From the NCBI GenBank assembly GCA_017383945.1, contig JAFNUQ010000205.1, positions 1 to 16,842 on the forward strand: a stretch of 16,842 nt of DNA, given 5' to 3'. A model generated the notes under the pieces. It had not been told where the DNA came from and did no database searches. It saw only the letters and a list, made by a program, of their open reading frames with translations. Origin of the DNA: Bacteroidales bacterium. Its GTDB lineage: Bacteria; Bacteroidota; Bacteroidia; Bacteroidales; UBA932. Shown here piece by piece: positions 5,837 through 14,479 of this stretch; position 1 is the first letter of the stretch, and each line of letters opens with the position of its first letter. The position numbers and the translations under genes were made by a program.

Positions 5837-7042
5837 TTATTTAAAAATATCCGAGCTCACATAATATGGGTTAAACGCATTGTTACTCATTATATTATCC
5901 GATGCTTCGGTGCGGAACTCCTTGTAATAAATCCGCTCGTTATTGGCATTATAGGACATTCCCATATGTGGCGAGACCGAGATTCTTGGAATATATCCAT
6001 GGCGTTTGTGCCTGTATGGAGGAAGTGCTATCTGGAATCTGAAGCCTACATTAAGGTCCGTGTCAAAGCGTGGATCAACTCCCTTTACGGCATAAAGCCC
6101 GACTGAAGCGTGCTTGAAATGACGTATCATCTCATATTTTACGCCATAATCACCCAAAAGGAACCTTTGTGCACGAAGGATAAACTGAGTTTTCAGCGAA
6201 GGATTATAGTAGTTGGCCGAAAAGTTCCACACAAAATTAAACTCTGTACCATAATACCACTTGAATGCATCCCAGGAATAAATTGACAGGTATGCCATCT
6301 GAGTATCCACCCAGAATCTCTCATTTGGGAAATGGTAGGCCATCTCCAAAGCAGCACCATACCTGCTGTTACTGAATGTTCCCGCAGTGAGTCTACCTAT
6401 TATATTAAGGTTCCAAGGATCACGGAAACGCTGAGAAAGGCTCATCATACCGGGATGCACTTTATCTTCGAGGACACTATAGCCATCATTATATATAGGT
6501 ATCTTCAACTGATAGGTAAACTTCATACCAGGCCATAACGAGACCTCAATAGCAGGACTTAACTGCCACAAGCTCTGATATACCTGATTAATTATAAGGT
6601 TCATCAAAGAGACTTGGGGATACACAGCAATATTGACTTTTCCGAAATTACTGTTTAGCTTCTTTGTCTTCCTGACCTTATCCCAGCTCTCGTCAAGCCT
6701 TTTGGTTGTATGCCAGTATTCGCTGTGCGGAAAATAAGTCATAGTAAGTTCAGGAACGTCATAATGCGTGCCGATTAGCTTGACAGCCTTTTTATCAACT
6801 GAAGAAGATTCGATGATTTTTCTCGCCTCAGCAAAACCTTCTGCAGGAAGCTTATATCTGTCATTCTCAATCGTATATACCTTATAGTTGGGAGTTTCCG
6901 CAACCCTCACATTGACAAAACCGGCCTCCATCAGCTTAACTGCAACACTATCAGCTTCTTGCTGATAGACATCCGTTTGAGCTGAAGCGCTCGATATCGC
7001 TGCACATAAAACAGCAAATGCCAATATTATTCTCTTATACAT
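5837..7042 (-). CDS. YjbH-like protein, C-terminal half (linker domain and second beta-barrel)
   Basis: A signal peptide ends in SASAQ at residue 22. Residues about 28-110 (LMEAGFVNVRVAETPN, IENDRY, VDKKAVKLIG, YDVPELTMTYFP) correspond to the periplasmic linker of E. coli YjbH, where similar text reads ITENRLNMPQVT. The rest is a beta-barrel region. It includes GTFSNSRYGAALEMAYHF (compare GGYLETMFGGAGAEVLYRP in YjbH), then RAQRFLLGDYGVKYEMIRHF and LNVGFRFQIALPP. The comparison is from memory of the E. coli protein. YjbH and GfcD are outer-membrane proteins linked to exopolysaccharide and group 4 capsule export. This 401-residue protein lacks the N-terminal barrel, which is encoded separately at 8644-9429. 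It is last in its operon, 3 bases after the preceding stop. Confidence 0.78.
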   Translation of the reverse strand: MYKRIILAFAVLCAAISSASAQTDVYQQEADSVAVKLMEAGFVNVRVAETPNYKVYTIENDRYKLPAEGFAEARKIIESSSVDKKAVKLIGTHYDVPELTMTYFPHSEYWHTTKRLDESWDKVRKTKKLNSNFGKVNIAVYPQVSLMNLIINQVYQSLWQLSPAIEVSLWPGMKFTYQLKIPIYNDGYSVLEDKVHPGMMSLSQRFRDPWNLNIIGRLTAGTFSNSRYGAALEMAYHFPNERFWVDTQMAYLSIYSWDAFKWYYGTEFNFVWNFSANYYNPSLKTQFILRAQRFLLGDYGVKYEMIRHFKHASVGLYAVKGVDPRFDTDLNVGFRFQIALPPYRHKRHGYIPRISVSPHMGMSYNANNERIYYKEFRTEASDNIMSNNAFNPYYVSSDIFK

Positions 7043-7045
7043 AGT

Positions 7046-7735
7046 CTATCTATTAATTGAGCACAACTGCTCTATAGTTTCAACGTTCATCTTCTTGTCA
7101 TAGGTATCGTGTCTTACCATTCCTATGCCAGCAGCATACCAAGTATACGCGGTAGTCTCTCTATTTCTTCCAGGTCCCTTTTCTATCTTATGCTCACACA
7201 CGACCACACAATCAAACTCTCCTGCAGGAGTCTTGATCTTCTCGCGACGGACCACTTCCCTATTATTAATGACTACCCTATATTTTGCCAACTTTATAGA
7301 AACAACAAATACAGCATCCGGGAGCTTGTCTCCTACTTCCATATTTGCCGGTAAGGTAGAATAAAAATTATCTGCAGAAACTATATTTTCTGAAAGATAA
7401 TTGACAAAGACTGACTTTAATGAAGCAGCCAGATCTAAAGTTACATCTCCAGCCGCTGAAATCTCAGCATTTAAAGCCACAGGACCACCATACATCTCCG
7501 CTCCGGAAGGCTTAGTAAAATGCGAGCTGTATCTAATCTTCTTTGCCCCTTCTGGAGACACCAGCACCTCATCAATACTCATTGTGTGTTTCCACTTGAG
7601 TTCTCCAGAGCTGGCATATTGCCTTTCATAGTTTAGTTTTGTGCCTTGCCCATCACAAAAGTAAGCGCCTTGCGCATTGGAAAGAGCGCAGGCTGAAAAC
7701 AATGCAATGACAATGACTAAATAGCGAAGCTTCAT
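7046..7735 (-). CDS. TapB/DUF3108-like secreted protein
   Basis: The 229-residue product has a signal peptide (MKLRYLVIVIALFSACALSNAQ); the Cys at 16 sits in a poor lipobox, so soluble periplasmic or surface location is more likely than lipidation. The body is beta-rich. Recognisable blocks are GTKLNYERQYASSGELKW near the start, LPANMEVGDKLPDA in the middle, and KTPAGEFDCVVVCEH followed by TAYTWYAAGIGMVRHDTYDK near the end. This order matches small Bacteroidetes proteins named TapB family and the wider DUF3108 fold, whose members are thought to bind lipid- or glycan-like ligands in the periplasm; that role is not proven. Its place between two halves of YjbH, 4 and 3 bases from its neighbours, argues for a shared envelope function. 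Confidence 0.6.
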   Translation of the reverse strand: MKLRYLVIVIALFSACALSNAQGAYFCDGQGTKLNYERQYASSGELKWKHTMSIDEVLVSPEGAKKIRYSSHFTKPSGAEMYGGPVALNAEISAAGDVTLDLAASLKSVFVNYLSENIVSADNFYSTLPANMEVGDKLPDAVFVVSIKLAKYRVVINNREVVRREKIKTPAGEFDCVVVCEHKIEKGPGRNRETTAYTWYAAGIGMVRHDTYDKKMNVETIEQLCSINR

Positions 7736-7739
7736 CAGC

Positions 7740-8630
7740 TTAGAATATCTTATAAATCAGTCTGAGCGTCAACTGTGGATAGATCAATGCATAATCCAGA
7801 TATGACATCATGGTATCCATTGTCGGAACTGCGGCAGATATGTCATATGCATCTGCATCATAAGAGATTACGTTTGGAGATGTAATCTCAGGCTTGCCGT
7901 GATACCAGAAGCCGAGATCTACCTGAAAACCCACATGGCTCTTAGGGACACTTCTTCCCACTCCTATTCCAAAATATGGACGAATCCTTGCAACCGCCAG
8001 ATTGGCAGCCACTACTCCTGCTCCGTTATCTTCCTGGATATCGTAGGTTTTGCCATCAAAATTAACTTTCAGGTCTGTACTCTGAGCCACATATCCTGGC
8101 ACACCCGCATATTTTGCATTGATTGCATCTATTTCAGAGACGAGTGCTTTGTATTCATTCCATGTTGATTGACTAGTACTCACTGTCGCATTGACCAAAT
8201 TATCTCCCATACCATAGTATGCTCCGATAGTAAAGTGGAATGATGATCTTTTTGACGGATACAACTCAAGAAGCAACTTCGCTGTACTGAAATTAACAAC
8301 AGGGCTAGCTGTCAAATCCACATCAGAAAATCTTGTATCAATGATATCAGACGCATCCAGACCCAAGGAAGCAATCTGATTATTTACCGCAGCAATCTTA
8401 TCATTGACAAAGGTAGGATTGATCGTAAATGTGCGATTAAGAGCCAACGAAGGAGCGTTAAAACCCGCCTTCAAGACTATATGATCTGTCACCATAGGGA
8501 GCGCAAGCTCCACACCGACTCCTGTAGTGCCAAGCTCCACACCAAAAGAAAGACTCTTAAATGCTTCCTGAGCAGAAGTTATCGCAACGCTCAAAAAGAC
8601 TAGAACTGCTACTGAAATAGATTTTTTCAT
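7740..8630 (-). CDS. Outer-membrane beta-barrel protein of unknown function
   Basis: The ATG at 8630 begins a standard signal peptide, MKKSISVAVLVFLSVAITSAQ, and gives 296 residues; the frame also has a TTG three codons earlier that I did not use. Amphipathic strands follow: LSFGVELGTTGVGVELALP, HIVLKAGFNAPSL, FHFTIGAYYGMGDNLV, RPYFGIGVGRSV and HVGFQVDLGFWYHG. The chain ends in aromatic-terminated strands, YPQLTLRLIYKIF, as outer-membrane barrels usually do. A helical insert lies around residues 75-100 and another near 160. I do not recognise a named family. It is the second gene of the YjbH cluster, 13 bases after the N-terminal half. Confidence 0.72.
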   Translation of the reverse strand: MKKSISVAVLVFLSVAITSAQEAFKSLSFGVELGTTGVGVELALPMVTDHIVLKAGFNAPSLALNRTFTINPTFVNDKIAAVNNQIASLGLDASDIIDTRFSDVDLTASPVVNFSTAKLLLELYPSKRSSFHFTIGAYYGMGDNLVNATVSTSQSTWNEYKALVSEIDAINAKYAGVPGYVAQSTDLKVNFDGKTYDIQEDNGAGVVAANLAVARIRPYFGIGVGRSVPKSHVGFQVDLGFWYHGKPEITSPNVISYDADAYDISAAVPTMDTMMSYLDYALIYPQLTLRLIYKIF

Positions 8631-8643
8631 ATACAACAAATAA

Positions 8644-9429
8644 TTACTTCATCCTGACTTTAAACCTAAGGCCGAAGTTTATCCACTTCATATTCTGAAG
8701 TTCAAACATAGCTTCAAATCTGTTATCCCAGATTGATGCGATAAATCCCATATTGAATGTGCGCGAGTCATACTCTGCAATGAGATTTATATCATCAATT
8801 ATCAAAATATCCCTAACCCAGATAGGGCGCCAATTTATACCGACACAAGGCCCATTGAGAGCATAATCCGCTCTTTGGTTATACTGGTAGGCAAGATGTC
8901 CTCCCACCTGACCCCATGGCGTATTGAAATGCTTTGAAGCTGCAACATAGTAACGGTTAAAATAGCCATTACCTGCGGTCACATTCATATCAACATAACC
9001 ACCGGAAGAAGATCCTGTAGTCGGATCGCTCACTCCCACAACAACTGACGGCATCCACTTAATGCCGAACTCACCTTCCTTGAGCAGTTGGAAACGACCC
9101 GCAAAATGGCGGTCCTGATTAAACATAATCAAATCCCTATCCGTAGGATTTGGTCTGCGCTTACCATCAAAGATTGTGCAGACATATGACACATCCAGAC
9201 GGCTCCAGAATGTAAGATTGAAGCCATAGGAGAATGTATCATACCCCCAGCCTGAAGTCGGAAGGGCGTTTTTATTGATATAATTGTTGGTAATCATAAA
9301 GGTCCCGTTCTCCTCCATAACTGCATTTGGCATCTGGAGCAGGCCGGGTTGACTATCAACAAACTGCGCCCGTGCTGAGAAGCACGAGAGCAGTATGATA
9401 GTAGTGAATATCAGCGAAAAACGCTTCAT
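8644..9429 (-). CDS. YjbH-like protein, N-terminal half (first beta-barrel)
   Basis: A 21-residue signal peptide ends in ARAQ. The mature chain opens with SQPGLLQMPNAVMEENGTFM, which parallels the GLLQTPTARMAREGEF opening of E. coli YjbH. It continues with WSRLDVSYVCTIFD, DRHFAGRFQLLKEGEF, MPSVVVGVSDPTTG, RYYVAASKHFNTPWGQVG and GINWRPIW, each with a counterpart in the same order in YjbH (for example LPQVAVGARDIGGTG, then YLVASKAWGPF). It ends at residue 261 after a terminal strand, WINFGLRFKVRMK, where YjbH would continue into its linker. The stop is clean and the C-terminal half has its own signal peptide, so this is a stable gene split, not a recent frameshift. It follows rubrerythrin by 14 bases. 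Confidence 0.78.
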   Translation of the reverse strand: MKRFSLIFTTIILLSCFSARAQFVDSQPGLLQMPNAVMEENGTFMITNNYINKNALPTSGWGYDTFSYGFNLTFWSRLDVSYVCTIFDGKRRPNPTDRDLIMFNQDRHFAGRFQLLKEGEFGIKWMPSVVVGVSDPTTGSSSGGYVDMNVTAGNGYFNRYYVAASKHFNTPWGQVGGHLAYQYNQRADYALNGPCVGINWRPIWVRDILIIDDINLIAEYDSRTFNMGFIASIWDNRFEAMFELQNMKWINFGLRFKVRMK

Positions 9430-9443
9430 CTCACTAAGGTATT

Positions 9444-9986
9444 TTAATAGTTCTGAGCTGCGAGGCGGAAGTAGCTCTTAGGGTGAGCGCACACTGGACA
9501 CATCTCAGGAGCATTAGGACCAACTACAATGTGGCCACAGTTTCCACACTCCCAGATTGCATCTCCGTCGCGAGTGAAGACAAGCTTGCCCTCAATGTTG
9601 GCAAGAAGCTTCTTATAACGCTCCTCGTGGTGCTTCTCAATCTCAGCAACCATCTCAAAAAGAGCTGCGATCTCATCAAATCCCTCAGCCTTAGCATCCT
9701 CAGCAAAGCTAGGATACATATCTGTCCACTCATAGTTCTCACCATCAGCAGCATCCTTGAGGTTGATCAATGTCTCAGGAATACCACCATCGTGAAGAAG
9801 CTTGAACCAGATCTTTGCGTGCTCCTTCTCGTTGTTGGCAGTAGCCTCAAAAAGCTCACCGATCTGAACATAACCATCCTTCTTTGCCTTAGAAGCATAG
9901 TAGCTATACTTATTACGTGCCTGGCTCTCTCCAGCAAAAGCTGCGAGAAGGTTTGCCTCAGTTTTTGTTCCTTTCAATGGTTTCAT
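9444..9986 (-). CDS. rbr: Rubrerythrin
   Basis: Rubrerythrin reduces hydrogen peroxide in the cytoplasm of anaerobes, taking electrons through a rubredoxin-like centre. Residues about 8-130 form the ferritin-like four-helix diiron domain: Glu20 in ESQARNKY, Glu53 and His56 in EKEHAK, and the second-half ligands in [10 protein letters not shown] (about 115-124). The C-terminal rubredoxin domain has both CxxC pairs, Cys147/150 (CGNCGH) and Cys163/166 (CPVCAHP). The 180-residue length is slightly below the usual 190 or so. It has its own -7 box upstream. Only 14 bases and no terminator separate it from the YjbH-like gene downstream, so readthrough into that cluster is likely. It marks the host as an anaerobe or microaerophile. 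Confidence 0.97.
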   Translation of the reverse strand: MKPLKGTKTEANLLAAFAGESQARNKYSYYASKAKKDGYVQIGELFEATANNEKEHAKIWFKLLHDGGIPETLINLKDAADGENYEWTDMYPSFAEDAKAEGFDEIAALFEMVAEIEKHHEERYKKLLANIEGKLVFTRDGDAIWECGNCGHIVVGPNAPEMCPVCAHPKSYFRLAAQNY

Positions 9987-10017
9987 ATCTGTATAAATTA
10001 ATTTAGTTTGTATTCTG

Positions 10018-10025
10018 CAAATATA
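10018..10025 (-). promoter_or_regulatory. -7 promoter element of rubrerythrin
   Basis: TATATTTG on the minus strand matches TAnnTTTG fully, about 32 bases before the rbr ATG. The -33 position does not carry TTTG, so another factor or an extended element may help. It lies 8 bases after the GH2 stop codon with no terminator between. Confidence 0.6.
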
Positions 10026-10032
10026 ACGATTT

Positions 10033-12417
10033 TCAGTTTAAAACATTGAGTTTTATGCTAACTCCCTGAAGGTAAGGGGCATTAAAGCTGACTACAACTT
10101 CGCCAGAACCTTCTGACGCCTGAATATATGCAAGAAGTCTGCCTCTGTAGGCGCGATGCACATTATCAGAATAACTTGTCATATCAGTATTATTACTACC
10201 CTCAAGACCAAGAAGTTTTGCAGGTCCGTTCACGGTACAAGTAATCTCATTGTCTGCAAGCTTGACAACATTGCCGTTATCGTCAAGCACCTCTACTGTG
10301 AGGTGGGCCACCTGGCCTGCTGAAAGTTCCGCCTTATCTGCTGTCACTCTGAGAGAGTAAGGACGATAGCTTGTGCGGATTTCATACTGAGCAACTTCTG
10401 CTCCGGCTTCGTCATATGCTACGGCCTTGAGAGTTCCTGCCTCAAACGGCACATCCCAAGAAATGATACCATCCTTCATATCATAAGGCGTCTTCTCACC
10501 TACCTGCCTACCATTAAGGTAGAGTGCGGCAGAAGAAGCATTGGTATAGCATACAACATGCACACTCTGTCCCGGCTGATAATTCCAGGTATCCCAAGCG
10601 CCATTGGTATCTCTCTTGAATGGAGTAGTGCCAATATAACACATAGGAGTCTCGCTCCAAAGCGAAGCACGGAAGTATCCGGAAGGCTTAGGGTAGCTTC
10701 CAAGATCGAGCATACCGCTATAGAAACCTCTTGACGGCCAAGCATTTGACTCTCCAAGATAGTCTGTTCCCGTCCAGATGAACTGGCCGAAAATGTGCTC
10801 ATTGTCTCTTACCGCAGTCCAAGCGCTATAGTCTGAACGGTTTTCCGATCCATAAATAACTCTATTTGGATAGGTCTTATGATCGCTAATATATCTTGAT
10901 TCTGTATAGTTGTAGCCGACCACATCCACAGCCTCAGGATAGGCAGTCTGGTTGGACATTGCCACGCCCGCAAGAGCACCTGTCACAGGACGAGAAGCAT
11001 CCACATCCCTGACTACAGCCGCAAGTCTCTTGGCAATCTCGCCTATTCGCATTGCATTTGGTGCATCCGGATTATATCCGCCATGGGCCTTCTGCGTAAA
11101 ATCGGAGTTGCCTCCGTCAAGAATTGGATGCGAATACGGATCGTTTGGATAATCGACCTCATTACCGATGCTCCAGAGGAAGATCGACGGATGGTTACGG
11201 TCTCTGCGCACCATATCTCTCACGTCAGTTTCTGCCCACTCCTCAAAGAAATCAAATGTTCCGTCAAAGGCAGGAGTGCCGACATTCCAACCCTCAACCC
11301 ATTTGCGCTTTGCAAATTCCCACTCATCAAAAGCCTCATCCATTACAAGCAAGCCGATGCGGTCGCAGATATCATAGAAAACAGGAGCCTGCGGATTGTG
11401 ACTTGTGCGGATAGCATTGACGCCGATAGATTTTAGATTCTGCAAACGTCTGAGCCACACATCCTCCGGCACTGCAGCTCCAAGCACGCCTGCATCGTGA
11501 TGCAAGCAGACGCCCTTGACCTTGATCCAGCTGCCATTGAGGGAAAAGCCTTTGTCAGCATCAAACTGCAAAGTGCGAAGGCCCACCGGGATGCTTGTCA
11601 CATCAACCACTTCCTTACCCGCAACTATCTGCGCTTCAAGCGAATACAGATACGGTTCAGAGAGGCTCCAGCGCTTAGGATTCTTCAGCGTCAAAGAGAG
11701 AGTCTGCTCCTGCTTGGCAGCAGCACTTGTGCGAGCGACCACCGCACCCTTTGCATCCTTGAGAATCAGATTGACTTTATATTTGTTTGAGTCCAAACCA
11801 TCAATAGCAGCATCTACTGAGATAACAGCCTTCTTGTCATCAATTGAGCTGAGCTGATAACCCACACCCCATTGCGAGAAATGAACTTTACCCGCTTCAA
11901 CAACATATACATCTCGATAAATTCCTGAACCGGTATACCATCTTGAATCGGCGATGCGACTATGATCAACTCTGACAGCAAGTACATTCTCTCCTTCACG
12001 GTTAAGGTATGGAGTCAAATCGTAGGCAAATGAAATATAGCCATTGGGTCTATGACCTAGTTCATGACCATTGAGATAGACAGTACTACGATTGTATACT
12101 CCCTCAAAATAGATATATACCTGTTCTGCTGAAAATTGCGCGCCATCAAAAGTCTTGCGATACCACGCTATGCCTGCAGGAAGATAACCTGTACAGCTGG
12201 CAAGGTCAGGAGAGAGAGTCCCCTTTACAGACCAATCGTGAGGCAAGGACACGTTTTGCCACTTGCTGTCATCATAATCTGAGGCGATGGCTGCAGCGTC
12301 ATCACCTAATTTGAATTTCCAGCCATCATTGAAAATTGTACTTTCTCCAAATGAAATCTGGGCATAGAGGTTTAACCCCAAGACAAGGGTTAAAAGGGTT
12401 AAAAGTATTCGCTTCAT
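10033..12417 (-). CDS. Secreted GH2 glycoside hydrolase, beta-galactosidase type
   Basis: The 794-residue enzyme probably removes terminal beta-linked galactose (or a related sugar) from glycans. Residues 1-20 are a signal peptide with no lipobox Cys. The GH2 sugar-binding domain (about 25-190) has SLPHDW and [10 protein letters not shown]. An immunoglobulin-like domain follows (about 195-290). The TIM barrel starts near 295 with [11 protein letters not shown] and IRTSHNP. The acid/base is Glu420 in [10 protein letters not shown]; the nucleophile is Glu525 in [20 protein letters not shown] closes the barrel. Two C-terminal beta-sandwich domains follow, the first resembling DUF4982 ([18 protein letters not shown]) and the second a filamin-like ending. 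No large beta-galactosidase small-chain domain is present. GH2 also includes beta-glucuronidases and beta-mannosidases, so the substrate is inferred. It diverges from the GH51 gene. Confidence 0.9.
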   Translation of the reverse strand: MKRILLTLLTLVLGLNLYAQISFGESTIFNDGWKFKLGDDAAAIASDYDDSKWQNVSLPHDWSVKGTLSPDLASCTGYLPAGIAWYRKTFDGAQFSAEQVYIYFEGVYNRSTVYLNGHELGHRPNGYISFAYDLTPYLNREGENVLAVRVDHSRIADSRWYTGSGIYRDVYVVEAGKVHFSQWGVGYQLSSIDDKKAVISVDAAIDGLDSNKYKVNLILKDAKGAVVARTSAAAKQEQTLSLTLKNPKRWSLSEPYLYSLEAQIVAGKEVVDVTSIPVGLRTLQFDADKGFSLNGSWIKVKGVCLHHDAGVLGAAVPEDVWLRRLQNLKSIGVNAIRTSHNPQAPVFYDICDRIGLLVMDEAFDEWEFAKRKWVEGWNVGTPAFDGTFDFFEEWAETDVRDMVRRDRNHPSIFLWSIGNEVDYPNDPYSHPILDGGNSDFTQKAHGGYNPDAPNAMRIGEIAKRLAAVVRDVDASRPVTGALAGVAMSNQTAYPEAVDVVGYNYTESRYISDHKTYPNRVIYGSENRSDYSAWTAVRDNEHIFGQFIWTGTDYLGESNAWPSRGFYSGMLDLGSYPKPSGYFRASLWSETPMCYIGTTPFKRDTNGAWDTWNYQPGQSVHVVCYTNASSAALYLNGRQVGEKTPYDMKDGIISWDVPFEAGTLKAVAYDEAGAEVAQYEIRTSYRPYSLRVTADKAELSAGQVAHLTVEVLDDNGNVVKLADNEITCTVNGPAKLLGLEGSNNTDMTSYSDNVHRAYRGRLLAYIQASEGSGEVVVSFNAPYLQGVSIKLNVLN
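12387..12404 (-). repeat. Tandem 9-bp repeat in the GH2 signal peptide
   Basis: TTTTAACCC occurs twice in tandem on the minus strand and yields the LLTLLTL core of the signal peptide. A unit change would stay in frame and only alter the length of the hydrophobic core. Confidence 0.7.
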
Positions 12418-12438
12418 AAAAATAGTAATTAGCAGAGC

Positions 12439-12446
12439 CTAAGTTA
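12439..12446 (-). promoter_or_regulatory. Candidate -7 element of the GH2 gene
   Basis: TAACTTAG on the minus strand differs from TAnnTTTG at one base. It lies about 22 bases upstream of the start codon. No TTTG is found at the -33 position, so the site may need an activator. Confidence 0.35.
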
Positions 12447-12459
12447 CTCATTTTATTGC

Positions 12460-12467
12460 TATCTTAG
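12460..12467 (+). promoter_or_regulatory. Candidate -7 element of the GH51 gene
   Basis: TATCTTAG differs from TAnnTTTG at one base, the same base as the opposing element 13 bp away. It lies 20 bases before the GH51 ATG. No -33 TTTG is present; the expected position falls at the edge of the opposing -7 box, so the two promoters would overlap. Confidence 0.35.
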
Positions 12468-12487
12468 CACATCTATAAAAAAATATT

Positions 12488-14461
12488 ATGAATAAATCTA
12501 AAACTATTTTAACCGCATTATTAGCTCTTAGTTTCAGCGCCAATGCTTTTGCACAAGAGCCTAGAACCTTGGATCTTAATATCGGCAAGCCCGGAGCTCC
12601 AATCCAACCTACCATGTATGGCATCTTCTTCGAGGACATCAATTATGCCGCAGATGGTGGTTTATATGCAGAATTGATCAAGAACCGCTCGTTTGAGTTC
12701 CCAAATGCATTTCAGGGATGGAAACCTTTTGGAAATGTTGAACTCCGCAACGATGGACCTTTTGAGCGCAATCCCCATTATGTGAGACTTGGCAATGCCG
12801 GCCACGGCCACAAACATACCGGTCTTGACAACGAAGGCTTCTTCGGCATCGGCATCAAGGAAGGCGAAGAATATCGCTTCAGTGTCTGGGCACGAGCACC
12901 ATTTGGCGGAGAAGGAAGAGTCCGCGTAGAATTTGTTGATACAGATTCTATGGGCGAGAGACAGCACTACACTCAGACACGCGTCCGCATCAACTCAAGC
13001 GAATGGAAACAATATGAAGTAGTTATCAAATCTCCAGTTACAGATCCTAAGGCTATCCTACGTATCTTCCTTGAGACTCCGACTGTCAGCGTGGACCTTG
13101 AGCACATCTCACTCTTCCCTGTTGACACTTGGAAAGGTCACAAAAACGGCATGCGCAAAGATCTCGCGCAGGCGCTTGCCGACCTCAAGCCAGGCGTATT
13201 CCGTTTCCCTGGCGGATGTATTGTTGAAGGAACTGATCTTGACACAAGATACAACTGGAAAAATAGCGTTGGTCCTGTCGAGAATCGCCCTCTCAATGAA
13301 AACCGCTGGCAGTATACATTCCCTCACAGATTCTATCCAGACTACTATCAGAGCTACGGACTCGGTTTCTATGAATTCTTCTTGCTGAGCGAGGAGATCG
13401 GCAGCGAGCCGCTCCCTATCGTCAGCTGCGGCCTTGCTTGCCAGTTCCAGAACAATGATGAGCACGCCCACGTTGCAGTTGAAGACCTTGATCCTTATAT
13501 TCAGGACGCACTTGATCTGATCGAATTTGCCAACGGCAGCCCAGAAACCAAATGGGGCGCACTAAGAGCAGAGATGGGTCATCCAGAACCATTTAACCTT
13601 AAATATATCGGCGTCGGCAACGAACAGTGGGGCCCTGAATACCCAGCACGACTTGAGCCGTTTATCAAAGCTATCCGCGCAAAATATCCTGAGATTCAGA
13701 TCATTGGCTCATCTGGTCCAAACTCAGAAGGCGATCAGTTTGATTTCCTCTGGCCAGAAATGGCAAGACTTGAGGCTGACCTTGTGGATGAGCACTTCTA
13801 TCGTCCATATGATTGGTTCCTCAGCCAGGGCGCACGTTATGACAGCTATGACCGCAAGGGACCAAAGGTATTTGCTGGCGAATATGCTTGCCATGCAAAG
13901 GGCAGAAAATACAATCATTTCTATGCTGCGCTTCTTGAGTCTGCATTTATGACAGGTCTTGAGAGAAATGCCGACATCGTGCACATGGCAACCTATGCAC
14001 CACTTTTTGCTCACGTAGAAGGATGGCAGTGGAGACCAGACCTCATCTGGTATGATAATCTCAACTCTTTCCGCACAGCTAGCTGGCACGTGCAGCAGCT
14101 ATATTCTCAGTATAAGGGAGAGAAAGTGATCAAAGCTACAGTTAACGGCGCTGCTTTGACAGGCGCAGAGGGCCAGGATGGTCTCTTCGCCAGCGCTGTT
14201 GTCGACGGCAACAAGGTATATGTCAAGGTAGTTAATGTCAGCGACAAAGAGCAGAGCCTTGCTCTCAACTTCAAAGGACTCAAGAGAAAACAAAGCGTGA
14301 GCGCAGTTCAAAGAGTCAAGTTCCAGTCTGAGAATCTTTATGAAGACAATGATCTCAAGAATCCTGATAACTTCGTTCCTGTAGTTGAAGCATTAAATGC
14401 AACTGACATTGTTAAGATTGAACCTTATTGCTTCTCTATCTACTGCTTCGAAATCAATTAA
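12488..14461 (+). CDS. Secreted GH51 alpha-L-arabinofuranosidase
   Basis: This 657-residue retaining hydrolase should release L-arabinofuranose from arabinan, arabinoxylan or arabinogalactan side chains. A signal peptide ends in ANAFAQ at residue 23. The GH51 N-terminal motif PTMYGIFFEDINYAADGG begins near residue 41. An inserted carbohydrate-binding-like beta domain spans about 70-215. The TIM barrel follows with FRFPGGCIVEGTD. The acid/base Glu379 lies in GVGNEQWG and the nucleophile Glu465 in VFAGEYACH. A C-terminal beta domain (about 550-657) is typical of the family. It is the only plus-strand gene here, diverging from GH2 and converging on the DUF5123-like protein. The lack of a lipobox suggests a periplasmic location, where short oligosaccharides would be trimmed. 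Confidence 0.95.
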   Translation: MNKSKTILTALLALSFSANAFAQEPRTLDLNIGKPGAPIQPTMYGIFFEDINYAADGGLYAELIKNRSFEFPNAFQGWKPFGNVELRNDGPFERNPHYVRLGNAGHGHKHTGLDNEGFFGIGIKEGEEYRFSVWARAPFGGEGRVRVEFVDTDSMGERQHYTQTRVRINSSEWKQYEVVIKSPVTDPKAILRIFLETPTVSVDLEHISLFPVDTWKGHKNGMRKDLAQALADLKPGVFRFPGGCIVEGTDLDTRYNWKNSVGPVENRPLNENRWQYTFPHRFYPDYYQSYGLGFYEFFLLSEEIGSEPLPIVSCGLACQFQNNDEHAHVAVEDLDPYIQDALDLIEFANGSPETKWGALRAEMGHPEPFNLKYIGVGNEQWGPEYPARLEPFIKAIRAKYPEIQIIGSSGPNSEGDQFDFLWPEMARLEADLVDEHFYRPYDWFLSQGARYDSYDRKGPKVFAGEYACHAKGRKYNHFYAALLESAFMTGLERNADIVHMATYAPLFAHVEGWQWRPDLIWYDNLNSFRTASWHVQQLYSQYKGEKVIKATVNGAALTGAEGQDGLFASAVVDGNKVYVKVVNVSDKEQSLALNFKGLKRKQSVSAVQRVKFQSENLYEDNDLKNPDNFVPVVEALNATDIVKIEPYCFSIYCFEIN

Positions 14462-14479
14462 TTGAATCTTTAATAATAC

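Noticed and set aside
5837..9429. Split YjbH as a sequencing frameshift or a decaying pseudogene
   Set aside because: The halves are separated by two intact genes and each has its own start and signal peptide, which a single error or recent mutation cannot produce.
9483..10001. Plus-strand open frame of 172 codons opposite rubrerythrin
   Set aside because: Rubrerythrin on the minus strand is unmistakable; the opposite frame looks like a by-product of its codon use and has no family resemblance.
11083..11857. Several plus-strand frames of about 70-117 codons opposite the GH2 gene
   Set aside because: They overlap each other and an intact GH2 enzyme with both catalytic glutamates; no promoter or domain supports them.
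13109..14089. Minus-strand frames of 120-121 codons opposite the GH51 gene
   Set aside because: The GH51 frame is complete and conserved; the opposing frames have cysteine-rich, non-protein-like composition.
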